From Temnothorax longispinosus (lineage: Eukaryota; Arthropoda; Insecta; Hymenoptera; Formicidae), in the NCBI RefSeq assembly GCF_030848805.1, contig NC_092364.1, positions 4,712,001 through 4,776,000 on the forward strand: DNA of 64,000 bases, written 5' to 3'. Positions 36,467 through 47,689 of this stretch are shown piece after piece. How positions within the stretch are numbered: position 1 is the first letter of the stretch; every line of letters begins with the position of its first letter. Both the position numbers and the translations under genes were made by a program. Under the pieces are notes generated by a model. It did not search any database and was not told the origin of the DNA. It saw only the letters and a program-made list of their open reading frames with translations.

Positions 36467-37256
36467 ATTTTTCCAAGCCCGTTCCCTTGGCAGTGGTTTC
36501 GCTAGATAGTAGATAGGGACAGTGGGAATCTCGTTGAACAATCTTTGAATAACTTGCCACACTTTTGTTTTTAATATTATCAAACGTCTTTGCAGAAAAA
36601 ATAATTACTTAATTGAATCAACCCCTATACTTCCACTTGATTACAATCTCAAATATCAATAGTTAACTTATATAATTGGCAGAAAAAAAGGTACGATTCG
36701 AGATGTTCAAGATTTCAGAATATCCAGAGAAATATTTAATAATAATAAAAATATTCTAAGCAGTTACAAGAAGAGCGTGAAACGACTTCTGTGAGTCGTA
36801 GCACAGACAAAAGTAAATTGATGCAAAGAAAATAATCCTAATGAGGAAAATGATCCTAAGGAGGAAAAATAATTCTAAGGAGAAAAATAATCCTGGGTGG
36901 CAATAGGCTATTTTTGCCGTCCTCCCAAGCAGCTGTAAAAATAATTTGGCAATCGAGGATCGCTGCTGTATCGCTTCCACGTTCTATCCAGGCAATTTTC
37001 GATCCAGGGGTATCAAGCTATCAGGATTCGAGGGCAGTTTTGAAGGGACCGGAGCGGACCGTCGTACCTTGGCCAGGCTCTCGATCGGGAAGAACTGCGT
37101 GTGAGAGTTGGGATGGTCCGGCTCGCTCTTGGAGACGACGGCGTTGGCGGAGGCGGCGACGTTCGTGCCGTGATTCGCGTTGCCGGCGCCCGTCGCGGCC
37201 CCGGATTCCACCTTCCTGTGCGACGTGTTCCCGACGCGTGCCACCTGGTTGCCCAT
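34322..37256 (-). CDS. MEAK7: MEAK7 (TLDC1), TLDc-domain mTOR-associated protein
   Basis: Five exons on the minus strand: 37256-37068, 36024-35644, 35477-35199, 35042-34549 and 34472-34322. All are GT-AG and in frame, for 497 residues (human about 456). The start MGNQVARVG matches the MEAK7 N-terminus and has Gly2 for myristoylation. Exon 2 matches the EF-hand-like region (FPTHPELSEKLFTYLHHNAH). Exons 3-4 carry the TLDc domain (HWTLLYNSGEHG, YWGDEDSMGIQLIPSY, LEVWGCGD). The end (REKQLEIKKWQVKEAEKQ) matches the conserved C-terminal helix. In mammals MEAK7 sits on lysosomal membranes and promotes mTOR signalling; function here is by homology. The first intron is about 1 kb. Confidence 0.93.
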
Positions 37257-39255
37257 CCTGCGCTTCGCACCGCGACCGGGGAAGGGGGGTGGGAAAACTA
37301 TACCGAGACCGATACTCGCAACACCGACAGCACCGTCCGCATAACACCCGCGATAACAAACACACACGGCACCATATGCATGCGACGGTCCCGACGGTCC
37401 ACCCTCGCCCTCGCCACGGTCATCGACGTCGCAAGAGTGAGAAACGCAGACGACAGAGACGTCGCCGAGACGTGAGCGTGAGGCGTGAGCAGGCTTTTCC
37501 CAATTCCCACTTCCCATCTGCAGCGTAGAGGGGAGAGGTCCACAGAAGGCAGACAAATCTGTTCGAACGTGATTGGCTACAGTATAGGGAATTTGTGGGA
37601 ATCCCCAGGTTCGTGGAAAATTTTTGCCCGACAATTTTCGTTTTCTTCGTTCAATTACCACCACGGTCTTAGCACTAATCTTTTAATTGACTTTATAGAA
37701 ATGCAAAATTCTTGTCTAGAATTAAAGTACGCATCAAAATCTAGGTCATGGTGGTCAAATTTATATCGAAAACAAAAAAAAATTAATATTTTTGTTAATT
37801 TTTGGTATACGTGACAATATTTGCTTTGTACAAAAATTCCACGATAAATATCCACAAAATTAGACCGGCATGACCTAGGGACAACATTTAAGAACAATAT
37901 TGTGCAATTAGATCTAAGATTGAAAACCTAGAAAAAAAGATTACTTTATATAACTTTTATATGTGCAAAAGCACATTCAGGTTGACAGGATAAACAATAT
38001 TGCGTGTGGTAAGAGATGGCGCAGTAATCGAACAAAGACAGATGCCTCTCGTTAGACAAGGACAGATATAGATATATGACAAGAAAACAGAATTAGAAAT
38101 GTTGACATTACCGACGTCGAGGAAGTTCAGCCTTCACTTTAGGATTCCCTTAATAATAAGCTTGTACCTCGGCAAATGTCGGCTTCTTTATTATAAAGCG
38201 AACTTTCTTTTCGTTTGAAGGTGCGTTTTATTTGTGATGAGAAGCGCGCTTAAAATTACGTGGTTCCACTGCTGTCGTTTTCGATCACAAACGAATCACT
38301 TTATACAAACTATCTAGAAAATTTGGCTCTAAGACTGAGTGTTTCCCTTTAGCTTGTCTTTAATCATTACGCAGAACGTTCATCGAACGATGCAAATGCG
38401 ATGGGAAAAGGGGATACATTTAAAATTTAAACGCTGCCTCAGATTCGTGTAATTTCAAGTATCAATGGAGAGATACTTTCACCAGTTCGATTGAAATGCT
38501 CGTGCAACCTACAACACCGACAACATTCCATCGTGATATTTAATCCCTATTAAATATCTGGTCTTGCTAGATAGCAAATGCACAATAGTACACAATCCCA
38601 ATTTATACTATTAATAACATTTAACAAAAAGTGACAGACTGATAAAACCAGCCAACAAGAGACCTCTCAGCAAAAATTTATAAAAAAAATTTCTTGATTT
38701 TAACAAATGTAAAAATTGAGACTTGGGAGGTTAAGAATTAAATTACCTAAATGTGCCCCCTTCCCTTCTATTGCGCGTGTGAAGCAGCAGAAGTTCGCAC
38801 AGTTTGGAAGTTTTCGAACACGTGGAAACGCAGTATTCTTTTTTTCTCCCCGCAATAATGTGGCGATATGTACGAACGTTCCTACGAGCCCCTATGATTG
38901 TTGTCGCACGATGATAAGCACGATCGCGTTTCCTACGTTGAGATGAGAAGCTCTAGTTCTTTCGTGCTCGTTATCCGCGCTCTCTTCAAGACGGATAAAA
39001 AATGGACGGCATAAAGAACAGGCGAAAACGCCGATTCGCGAGGAAGGAAAATCGTACGTCGCACGTGTTTGTCGGAACACAAGATACCCCCGTACGGATA
39101 TCAATTTTTAACAATCGATTACTTAACTAATTGCCGAGAAAAAAAACAAAAGGTAACGTAAGACCGAATTATCTCGTGTCCGGACAAACCTGTCTCGCTA
39201 TTGGGAATGGCTAAACTGCGATACGCTATCTGGTGGCGAAAACAGAACTAAAAAG
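37257..39255. other. Upstream region of MEAK7 and spacer
   Basis: A GC-rich stretch to about 37500 is probably the MEAK7 promoter and 5' UTR. Beyond it, to 39255, I see no supported gene; open frames on both strands here are short and repeat-free but lack recognisable domains. Confidence 0.45.
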
Positions 39256-39289
39256 AGTAGGTCGCCGGCTGCCACATAAATAAATCGAC

Positions 39290-39585
39290 TTAAAAACTAT
39301 TAGACCGAACTTGTATTAATACCATATAAAATAGGGGTACAATTTTCCGGGGAGTGCTATAGAGTGTATAGTTTTTCGTTATCTCTTTTCTGGAAACCGA
39401 TTTTTTAAATTTCTTTACTCGTAAAAATTAGAAAAATTAAAAAAATTGGTTTCCAGAAAATCGGTAACGAAAAACTACACACTCTATAACACTTTCTGGA
39501 AAATTCTACCCCTATTTTATATACTTTTGATAAAAATTCAGTCCAATAGTTTTTAAGTTAAAAACGGCCAAACATACACCACCCG
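39290..39585. mobile_element. Palindromic element, copy 1
   Basis: Arms with cccctat/ataggggt, ggtttccagaaaatcgg and its inverse enclose a short centre near 39430. The same family recurs at 39772-40030. A 33-bp sequence starting gagtaggtcgccggctgcc stands on both sides, at about 39257-39289 and 39612-39644. Confidence 0.78.
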
Positions 39586-39771
39586 TAAGAATTTTATATA
39601 ATAGTATAGAAGAGTAGGTCGCCGGCTGCCACATAAATAAATCGAATTGCGGCATGAAAGCGTCGAATTGGTAAAATTGCATATTTCACTTATGGGCAGT
39701 CTCATTTTAATTACTGAAATCTATATATATAAAGGAAAATGTCCTGACTGACTGACTGACTCATCAACGCC

Positions 39772-40030
39772 CAGCCCAAATCCCTGAATCGAATTTTTAT
39801 CAAAAGTATATGAAATAGGGGTAGAATTTTCCGGAGAGTGCCACTATGTGTATAGTTTTTTGTTACCGATTTTCTGGAAACCGATTTTTTTTATTTTTTT
39901 AATTTTTTAATTAAAAGAATTAGAAAAACCGGTTTCCAGAAAATCGGTAACAAAAAACTATACACATAGTGGAACACCCCGGAAAATTTTACCCCTATTT
40001 CATATACTTTTGGTAAAAATTCGGTTCAGG
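39772..40030. mobile_element. Palindromic element, copy 2
   Basis: Arms with ccctgaatcgaatttttatc and inverse aattcggttcaggg, and the same internal ggtttccagaaaatcggtaa pair as copy 1. A tract with tandem ctga units (gaaaatgtcctgactgactg) stands directly upstream at about 39738. Confidence 0.78.
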
Positions 40031-40528
40031 GAATAAGCACATACGTCGTATTGTAGAGTGACAAGTGACCTACTCTCTCCGGCCATTTTGCCTTGTGACG
40101 TCACGACCGCCAATCCCAATGGCACGACGATGGTGCGATATAATGGACAGCTTCATCTCTTTCGTACAAATTTGCCGTGGAAAAGAAATATACATTTTGG
40201 CAGTTTAATTTCTTCAGCACACAACGTAACGCACGTAGTGCTACGATCAAATGGTGAACATTTTCCTACGCTGACACCGCAGAGTTCCCCGTTAGGCAAG
40301 TAAACAGAGTATCTCGGGAGGAATGTGCAACATGTAGTAAAGAAATTCCTCCAAACACGTGACTCTCGTCCCGAGCTGTGTAGGGTCTAAATTGTTCAAA
40401 ACTGAACACAACAGAGCCGTTTTGCTATTGTTATCTATCATCGCTACCTCCCGAGACCCGCTGTGCGCGCGCGCGCCGCGTGGGAAATTAACGTCCCAAT
40501 ATAAGCGTGTTGATTATCGATCGATCTT
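40031..40528. other. Spacer downstream of the mind-bomb-like gene
   Basis: No gene supported. The + strand frame at 40130-40303 (MVRYNGQLHLFRTNLPW) is open but unrecognised. A CG dinucleotide run (gcgcgcgcgc) lies at about 40467. Confidence 0.4.
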
Positions 40529-42282
40529 CTAATATAAATTGATCTTCTTGGTGATCGTCTTGCGGCACATGTGATAGATCTTCAGCGGTGCAGCGCAGTG
40601 CTCGCACGCGCCGTGTCTGCAGAGGAAGGCGACGTTACGACGACGTGTTATGCAGATGCTGCACATAATCGCTTCCTCGAGATATGCGACTCTGGTTTCC
40701 AGGCTCTACGTAACCGGTCGGTGGATTCTCTATCCTGCAAAACGAATCAAATTACATTTTACATACGTTCGTTGATAAACTCTAAAAGTCGTCAAAATCT
40801 ATTAAGTAATTCTGAAAATGTTGCAAGACTAGTTTTTAAAATATAAGATCATTTTAACGTCGCGTTTTAGTAAAAAACCGTTTGAAATACGTATCCTGTT
40901 GTCTTACTTTAATTGCGTGCTGTGACTTTGGTATTTGAAAGATCGTAAGAGATCGGCGAGCAGAGCAGCCTGGGGATTACCCTCCAGAAGGTCGAGCGGC
41001 GTCTTGTCCTTGTTGTTTCTGACCTGCTCGAGAAGTTTGCAACTTCTGTCCACGCTTACTAGGAAACAAGCTAATGCTAATTCAGTCTTTGCACCTTGCC
41101 TCGCCAGATTCTGCCAGATCTGTCCAAAAGAAGACATTGTTCGTTAGAAAAGACTCTATGTATACAAAATTGATTCACGTATTAATGTAAAGTCCAAGAA
41201 CTTAGACGACGTACAGCATATATAAGCGGTGAATCCCGACTACTTTCGGGTGTAGGCACGGCAGCCTGTTTATTCGGGCTCTCGGCTATCGCAATATGCA
41301 GCACGGTGTCACCGTACTTGTTCGTGCTGCCGATGTCCGCGTTGTGATGCACCAGCAGCTCGACGAGCGACCAGTGTCCTTGCGAAGTCGCTAAGTGCAA
41401 CGGCGTAGCTCCCCACCAGTCCTGGAGATTAACGTCGCAGTGATATCGCAGCAGCACCCTCACGTATTGCACGTGCTGATTGATAACCGCTATGTGCAGA
41501 GCGCTACGTCTGACGATGTTGACGGTATTGATAGCCGCGCCTCGCGATAACAGCAGGTCCATTATCTCTGGCTGATTCCTGTTTAACCAACAGAGAGAGA
41601 ATACCGATGTAATTGACGCTGCTGTGGAAGCTCCGGCAACGATTTTCAACGTACCTGGAGACCGCGAGATGCAATGGCGTATTTCCGTCCTTGTCCTGGA
41701 GATTAACATCGCAGTGATATCGCAGCAGCACCCTCACACATTGCACGTGCAGAACGCTACGTCTGAAGAGGTTGAGGACATTGATAGATCGCAGCAGCAC
41801 CCTCACGCATTGCACGTGCTGAATGTTAACCGCTACGTGCAGAACGCTTCTTCCGAAAATGTTGACGTCATTGATAGCCGCGCCTCGCGATAACAGTAAT
41901 TTCATTATTTCCGGGTTATTGCTGTTTAACCAACAGAGAAAGAATACTGATGTAACCTGACACTGCTGTGGAAACTCCAGCAACAATTTCCAACATACCC
42001 GTATGCCGCGTAATGCAAGGGCGTATTTTTGTCCACGTCGACCGCACACAAAGAGGCACCGGCGTCCAGAAGAAGGGTGCAGAGCTCACGCTTACCTTGG
42101 TGCGCGGCCATCTGCAGGTACGTTTTTCTGCAACCGCCGGGAACACACCCGTCCACCCTGCCAGGATACTTCTTGAGAAATTCTCGTACCGCGTCCACAC
42201 CGGCCTCGCCTCTTGCGGCGTCCCTCAACAGCTTTTCTACTTCGCTATCAGTACCGTCCACTACGTCACGAGAACAAATCAA
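40529..42282 (-). CDS. Mind-bomb (MIB)-like ankyrin/RING protein, 5' end missing
   Basis: Exons on the minus strand: about 42282-41999 (DSEVEKLLRDAARGE, KKYPGRVDG, NTPLHYAAYG), 41921-41655, 41578-41215, 41119-40908 and 40691-40529. All junctions keep frame. Ankyrin repeats (LLLSRGAAIN, GRSVLHVAVN, HCDVNLQDKDGNTPLHLA) lead to ELALACFLV and KTPLDLLE, then a C-terminal RING-like CSIC-x11-CRHGACEHC ending CRKTITKKINLY. That is the order of the C-terminal half of MIB ubiquitin ligases, which act in Notch-ligand endocytosis. The MIB/HERC2, ZZ and MIB-repeat N-terminus is not in the window, and no in-frame ATG precedes the first repeat. Exons 2 and 3 and their introns are tandem duplicates. The last acceptor (ending 40692) is weak. 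It may be a truncated paralogue or a decaying one. Confidence 0.72.
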
Positions 42283-42650
42283 ACAGACGGTTTCGTTTTA
42301 CACGCAGTAACATAAATATATTATATACAATATATAATCACTCTTTTTCCGATATGGCAATCAGGGTGGCTGAACATCCGCGTGGTTAGGTGGTCTGACA
42401 ATCACTCTCTCCAGTACTCCAGTCTCTCCGACTCTCTCGTTTGAATTGGTTTGAATTGAACTTGAACCTTCAACCTTCAACCACCTACCGTGTCAGACCA
42501 CTGCGCATTCCCACCACTTTTGTCTAAGCTTACGTCATACTCGTGTAGCATCGGAATGGATCGGATGTACTCGGTGATTCGCAATGGCTGCGTTCGCTCG
42601 GTTCGCTATTTATGCCGAGTAATTCGTTTGTGATTATTACAGTGTACGCA

Positions 42651-43708
42651 ATGACGTGTAATGTGAAAGGGTGTGGGAACTATCTGGCAAAGACCAGAAA
42701 GATCGAAGGAAATAAAATAAAATATTTTTCCTTCCCAAAGGATGCAGCACTGTGTAATAAGTGGCGTCAAGCATGCGGAAAAGAAAATATTTCACCAAAA
42801 TATGGTATGTACTTTTGTATAGTAATAGTTGCTTTCCATTTACACTCAAGTGATCTGAGTCACTCAGATATGTGAGTATTTTTATACTCAGGTAAGATAT
42901 GTCATTTTGTATTTACCTGCTTATTTTGGTGACAAAGCTATCGCATAATAATAATACAGGTCCATAGCCTCACTTTTAATGTGAGTTTATTAGATTCATT
43001 AAAGCACATGGTCTCTGTTGAGGACGATTAGTTTTCGCGCTTCTCGAACTTTCGCGATCGGAATGCTGACACGAGGTCGGCACGAGGCGGGCCGGGATAG
43101 GCCAAACCACCCCTCTCTTATCACCTGTGCTCCTGCTCCGAATTCTGTCGCGGATATCAGCTACCGGCGTCGAGTGTGTATCGTCTTCAGAATAAATGCG
43201 ACTTTCATACATAACGGTTTGATTTCTCTGTGCTACCCTATCTCTCGCAACCGTGCGTTCCCAGATTATCGCAACAGTCTCGATTGTGGATAAAAACTCA
43301 GCTGAATCTCACTTGCCAGCATGCAAAAGGAACGTGCATTTAACTGAGTTATGACGTCACAAGTGAGAATTATCTGAGTTTTGATGTAAATGGAAAGCAA
43401 CTAATATTGTACCACAGATTTCTCTTGTTTATTATTATAAGCATATATTTAAGAACTTTAAACCTTGTTTGCTTCAGCTAGGATATGTTCGAAGCATTTT
43501 GCTGATGAAGCTTTTACGAAGCCCTTACAAGAACATCTACTAGGTTATTCACCTACACGAACTAGGAAGATACATCCTGATGCTATCCCGACGTTGCATC
43601 TCCATGCAGTACCTCCACTAACATCAAACGAAAATGTGTTAGCTGAAACAATGCCTTTGCCTGTATCAAATGAAGTTTCAATGAACAGACACCAGCATCG
43701 TCCAGTAT
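42651..43708 (+). pseudogene. THAP zinc-finger N-terminal part of transposon remnant 1
   Basis: Exon 42651-42804 (MTCNVKGCGNYLAK, FPKDAALCNKWRQACG) joins exon 43478 onward (RICSKHFADEAF) in frame. This gives the C2CH THAP signature, C-x4-C and C-x2-H, used for DNA binding by P-element and THAP9 transposases. An upstream in-frame ATG at 42612 would add 13 residues. The frame stops inside a 30-bp tandem repeat at 43708-43710. The intron contains another inserted element. Confidence 0.8.
42830..43401. mobile_element. Inverted-repeat element in the THAP intron
   Basis: Ends ttgctttccatttacactca and the inverse tgtaaatggaaagcaa, with inner ctgagt/actcag repeats on both sides. Roughly 570 bp, no coding. 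Confidence 0.75.
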
Positions 43709-43806
43709 AGAAGAACAGACACCAGCATCGTCCAGTACAGAAGAACACACAGCAGCATCGTCCAGTACAGAAGAACAGACACCAGCATCGTCCAGTACAG
43801 AAAAAC
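43682..43806 (+). repeat. 30-bp minisatellite, four copies
   Basis: Units aacagacaccagcatcgtcc + agtacagaag occur four times in tandem. In one frame they encode a Ser/Thr/Glu-rich peptide (EEQTPASSST); in the THAP frame the first unit has tag where the others have cag and terminates translation. Confidence 0.9.
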
Positions 43807-43829
43807 AGATAATATTAGCGAGGCTATCG

Positions 43830-44251
43830 AAGAAGAGGGTTTAAAATATATAGCCGGATACTTAGCATTTAGATTTAAAAGCACAGATAAAATATTAGGT
43901 ATTGAAACGCGCCAATTGGAAACAACGGGTGACCAAGATTGGCTGCAAGTTATTTCGCGAGGAAAATGTATGTATCCGACTGACAAATTATTACAATGTG
44001 CTCGTATAATGAATATTGAGTTTGCTAAATATCACGGATCCAGTTTGAATAAAGAAAATCTTATATTTCAAAACTTAGCAAAAATAATAGAACCACAATT
44101 GAAAATTAAAATCCTGAGAGAGGCATTATGCTTCATTAGGACTAGGACATATATTAGGCTGCGCGAAATGAACCGAGCGATTGCAATCGCAAATCACAGG
44201 CAAAAAAAAAGAAAGATGTCAAAATTTACTAATAAAAAACCTGTATATTAA
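43830..44251 (+). pseudogene. P-transposase-like C-terminal domain fragment
   Basis: An open frame read from about 43811 (TDNISEAIEEEGLKYIAGYL, DWLQVISRGKCMYP, LCFIRTRTYIRLREMNRA) resembles the C-terminal RNase H-associated region of P-element/THAP9 transposases. It is in a different frame from the THAP exons and lacks the Asp-containing catalytic core, so no complete transposase can be made. Confidence 0.7.
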
Positions 44252-44919
44252 ATATCTGCATTTATTGTTATTTGATCTTTTATCTGCATCTTTCCTCTGC
44301 ATATATAGTTCTTTATGTCGTACGCCACAATATATTTTTGTTTTGCGTCTCAGCTGACAATTCTTTTCCAATCGTTTTCCGACCAGTTTTGATTAAAACT
44401 AATAATTCGCAGAATTTTAATAATAAATGACTGGAAATTAAAATCTCGTTTTATGTGAAATTTTTCGGTACGTCGCAATGACTTTTATTCAATGCACACA
44501 ATTCTTTTTTTTTTAATAATAATAATAATATTTTCTGTAATATCATATATTTAGACAAACCCACATAAAATAATTATAAAATTCGTCAAATAACAATAAC
44601 GTTTCTAACATCTACAACGAGAGACAAATTCGGGAAACGATGAGCGTTTATCCGTATGTCACGTGCGTTTTTTATATTTATATATTTTCGTTCATATATA
44701 TTTATTTATTTATAAAACAGAATTTTCTCTCACATAAATGATCAACATTATTTTGTATTCATATATTGTCCGCTCAAAATGCTTTTATAAAAGACTATTA
44801 CAGATTCGCTGCTTAAATGTGCCGCTCAGTGTGACGTAAGCTTAGACAAGTCACTGATTGGCTGGGTTCGGAAATATGCGCAAGAGCATACCCTTGTATT
44901 TATACCATGCCACCTTCAA

Positions 44920-45088
44920 CAGGGTGTCAGGTCAGGGAGTCGATTGTGCATCTTGAAATGAGGTGAAAATTACAAAAGTGAGGAAATTCACCAGCGTATC
45001 TACGATTTCATTTGTGGAAATCTAGTAAAATCTGTTCACTTTTGTAATTTTTACCTCGTTTCAAGATACACAATCGACTCCCAGATGG
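44920..45088. mobile_element. Small inverted-repeat element
   Basis: gggagtcgattgtgcatcttgaaa, abbreviated here as ends gggagtcgattgtg and caatcgactccc, with an inner gaaaattacaaaagtga and its inverse. About 165 bp. The ggtgtcagg start resembles 17735-18303. Confidence 0.65.
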
Positions 45089-45269
45089 TCAGGTGTGTCC
45101 ACGGTCTTACATACAGGTCTGGAAACTTGTAGGGTGGGGAGTGACTCAGATAGTGAGGCAAAATGGCGAACCTAGGGCTGAGCCAATCAAATTAGGCCGC
45201 GTTCCGATGCATGTTCAAAGCGCTATTAAGCGCTTGTAAGGAATCTGTCAAAAAGATTGTCTCGTTGTA

Positions 45270-45485
45270 TGTGTGTGTGTGCGTGCGTGCGTGCGTGCGT
45301 GTGTGTGTGTGTGTGTGCGTGCGTGCGTGCGCGCGCGTGTGCATATAGATATATATACATACATATATACATATACATATATACATATATATACATATAT
45401 ACATACATACATACATACATATTATATATGTATATACATATATAATATGTATGTATGTATAATTGTATATATATATATTATATAC
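45270..45485. repeat. Compound GT/GC and AT/ACAT microsatellite
   Basis: Alternating purine-pyrimidine sequence of more than 200 bp, first tgtgcg-type and then atacatat-type. It explains the low-complexity open frames on both strands. Confidence 0.95.
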
Positions 45486-45621
45486 CTTTGTACATTGATA
45501 TATATAATACCTTTGATATATAATTTTATATAATTGTATATAATTCTATATAATTAATACATAACCTTATGCAAATGCGAAAATGCAATCGACAAAACTG
45601 TTTAAATAATTCACACTTACA

Positions 45622-45900
45622 TCAATGACAATTTTTCCATCTGGACCACGCTTCTCTAATTTTCGCACGATGCACGTTGGCTCAAAATGACGCTCACACA
45701 CATTGCGACGATTTCAATACTGCAATGCCGGGAATTGCAGATTCCCATTTTTTACGCAATTCTTCGTCCTGAGGCACTTTAAAAACGGAACATTTTTCTG
45801 TATTGTCCTTAAGGCTCCTGGGTAGTCACCGCGGCCATATTGGATTCTTATTATCGAGGCGAGGAAAACACCCAATTTTGTTGTGCATGCCATTTTCAAA
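45622..45900 (-). pseudogene. THAP-domain fragment 3, frameshifted
   Basis: On the minus strand about 45790-45715 reads CSVFKVPQDEELRKKWESAI, and after a one-base shift about 45700-45622 reads VCERHFEPTCIVRKLEKRG, ending at a gtaag donor-like site. These are the middle and C-x2-H part of a THAP domain, close in sequence to the fragment at 46987. The shift and lack of further exons mark it as dead. Confidence 0.7.
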
Positions 45901-46290
45901 TAAAAAGACATTTCAATAAAACATCACTATAGATCGTTTCAGAACACTTCCAAAATTGGCCGAAAACTACCCTTTTCCCTCGACAATAAACAAACAGCCA
46001 TAAAACGAAGCCTAAACATACGGGAAAAACAGCTGTTTAACGACTATCGAAAGGAGGTGAAAACGTTCCTTCCGCATGCAAATCTTACTTTTCGGCCAAT
46101 TTTACGACTTTCACGAATACGTTAAACGTTAGAGCACAAGCACAGAGCAAATAATAAAGAAATAGCACGCACAACAAAATAGGTTGTCAACATGTCACAA
46201 GACAGACTTCTCCATTGGAGAGAGTGAGAGAAGAGAGTGGTGGCGCCACCGTCAACGCAGAGTTCTCGGCTCAGGGACCAGGAGCCTTAA

Positions 46291-46532
46291 GCCCCTTGCA
46301 CAATGCCAGGCAACAGGCAATAGGAACAGGAAATAACCAAAAAATCGTTAATTACAACCTAAAAAATTCAAATGCTATGATTGGTTGGCAATAGGCAATA
46401 GGCACAGAATTTCCAACGTGACGGAAACTCTGTGTCTATTGCCTGTGTCACTGTTTATTCTGCATTTATACATGATTTCTGATTTCTATTCCCTGTTCCT
46501 ATTGCCTGTTGCCTGGCATTGTGCAAGGGGCT
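46291..46532. mobile_element. TTAA-flanked MITE
   Basis: Ends gccccttgcacaatgccagg and the inverse, TTAA at 46287-46290 and 46533-46536. The ends resemble the first element at 10361, so the family is represented at least twice. Confidence 0.87.
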
Positions 46533-46986
46533 TTAAATTTCTTCCAGCAATTCGGCACAATGCACGCTTTTGGCATTGTATTTACAATTTATGTTAACTT
46601 TCACTCATACAAGTTTCAAAGATTTTCACTGATTTCGAATTTTGACACACGATCACCACCATTTGAACATGGTCACGGTCGGCTCAGTTTCCCGTCCGTC
46701 CGATAGGTTTGCTCCAATACTGGGGTCTACGCACGGTCGTATACACAGGTCTGGTAACTCGGCCGAATTTTAGTGGTGGGGGTAGCATAGTTATTGAAGC
46801 AGGTTTTTTAATTTATGATATCTCCACCACGTGTCGCTACTATCTAGTATACAGCCGCCATCACGGTCGTACCACAGTCCACGACCGTAGCCGCCGTTAT
46901 ATCATTATATGTTCAGTGGTTCAATGCACGGTCGTGTGTTGTGTGTTGTGTCACGTGTAGTAGCAGTGCGAGTAAAATTTTGAAAA

Positions 46987-47163
46987 ATGGTTATAACGTG
47001 CGCAGTACCGAAATGTAAATCGGGTTACAAAAGTCAGAAAGAGAAATTGTCAATGTTCAAAGTGCCGAGAAATATAGAAATGCGCAAAAAATGGGAAGCC
47101 GCTATTCCTGGTGTAGTGACATTTAAAGAAACATTAACATTTATTATTATTGTACTGTCTTAG
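46987..47163 (+). pseudogene. THAP N-terminal fragment of remnant 2
   Basis: MVITCAVPKCKSGYKSQKEK, then FKVPRNIEMRKKWEAAIPG: the first Cys pair and Trp-containing middle of a THAP domain. The frame ends before the expected C-x2-H part, so the zinc finger is incomplete. Confidence 0.75.
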
Positions 47164-47218
47164 CTATGAGTGCGCAATATAGTTGTATGTAGTAGTTACG
47201 CTTCCATGCTTCATTTAA

Positions 47219-47416
47219 GGTGATCTGACGGGGACAAGAGATATAGCTGCATTTTTCAATTTTGATTTTCGGCACGGTTCTTACTGTGGGACAATTAACG
47301 GATTAATTATGTGACGGATTAATTATCGTTCTTTGGCTTTTTTCCCGTATTATAAAAATTAACTTTACGAAAATTTAACTACAGTCGCGTTACTGACGGA
47401 CTTGTATCAAGTCACC
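47219..47416. mobile_element. TTAA-flanked short element
   Basis: TTAA at 47215-47218 and 47417-47420 with short inverted ends ggtga and tcacc. The arms are weakly conserved. Confidence 0.55.
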
Positions 47417-47436
47417 TTAATCGTACATTAACTTAA

Positions 47437-47569
47437 GGTCCGATTGCAATGTAAATTAACTTTAAACTCGGTTTAATTTGATTTTTATCTTTTTCTAATT
47501 CTTCGAACTAGAAAAGGATAAAAGTAAGTTAAACCGAGTTTAAAGTTAATCTACATTGAGCAATCGGGC
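47437..47569. mobile_element. Palindromic MITE
   Basis: Arms ggtccgattgcaatgtaaat and the inverse around tctaattcttcgaactaga, after TTAA at 47433-47436; the right flank reads ctaa, a likely decayed TTAA. Confidence 0.8.
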
Positions 47570-47689
47570 CTAAAAGTAGTGATGGCAAACTCTCTACTCT
47601 CTGCTATGGTAGTTATATGTTTTTTGCTCTCAAGTTGCCGTTTCAAGCTTTTGAACAATTTGCTGAAACCATTCGATTTTAATTTTAGG

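Larger units (their letters stand above)
42521..44848 (+). mobile_element. P-element-like THAP transposon remnant 1
   Basis: A 17-bp perfect inverted pair, tgtctaagcttacgtca at 42521-42537 and its inverse at 44832-44848, encloses a THAP-domain exon pair and a P-transposase-like C-terminal segment. The distance is about 2.3 kb. The catalytic RNase H-like core expected between them is absent, so it is an internally deleted, non-autonomous derivative. The exact outer termini and target duplication are not resolved. Confidence 0.7.

Noticed and set aside
36984..37543. Several frames on both strands around the MEAK7 first exon
   Set aside because: Only the frame starting at 37256 (MGNQVARVG) fits MEAK7 and a donor at 37067; the others are shadows of GC-rich sequence.
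45192..45533. Cys/Val- and Tyr/Ile-rich frames on both strands
   Set aside because: Compound microsatellite.
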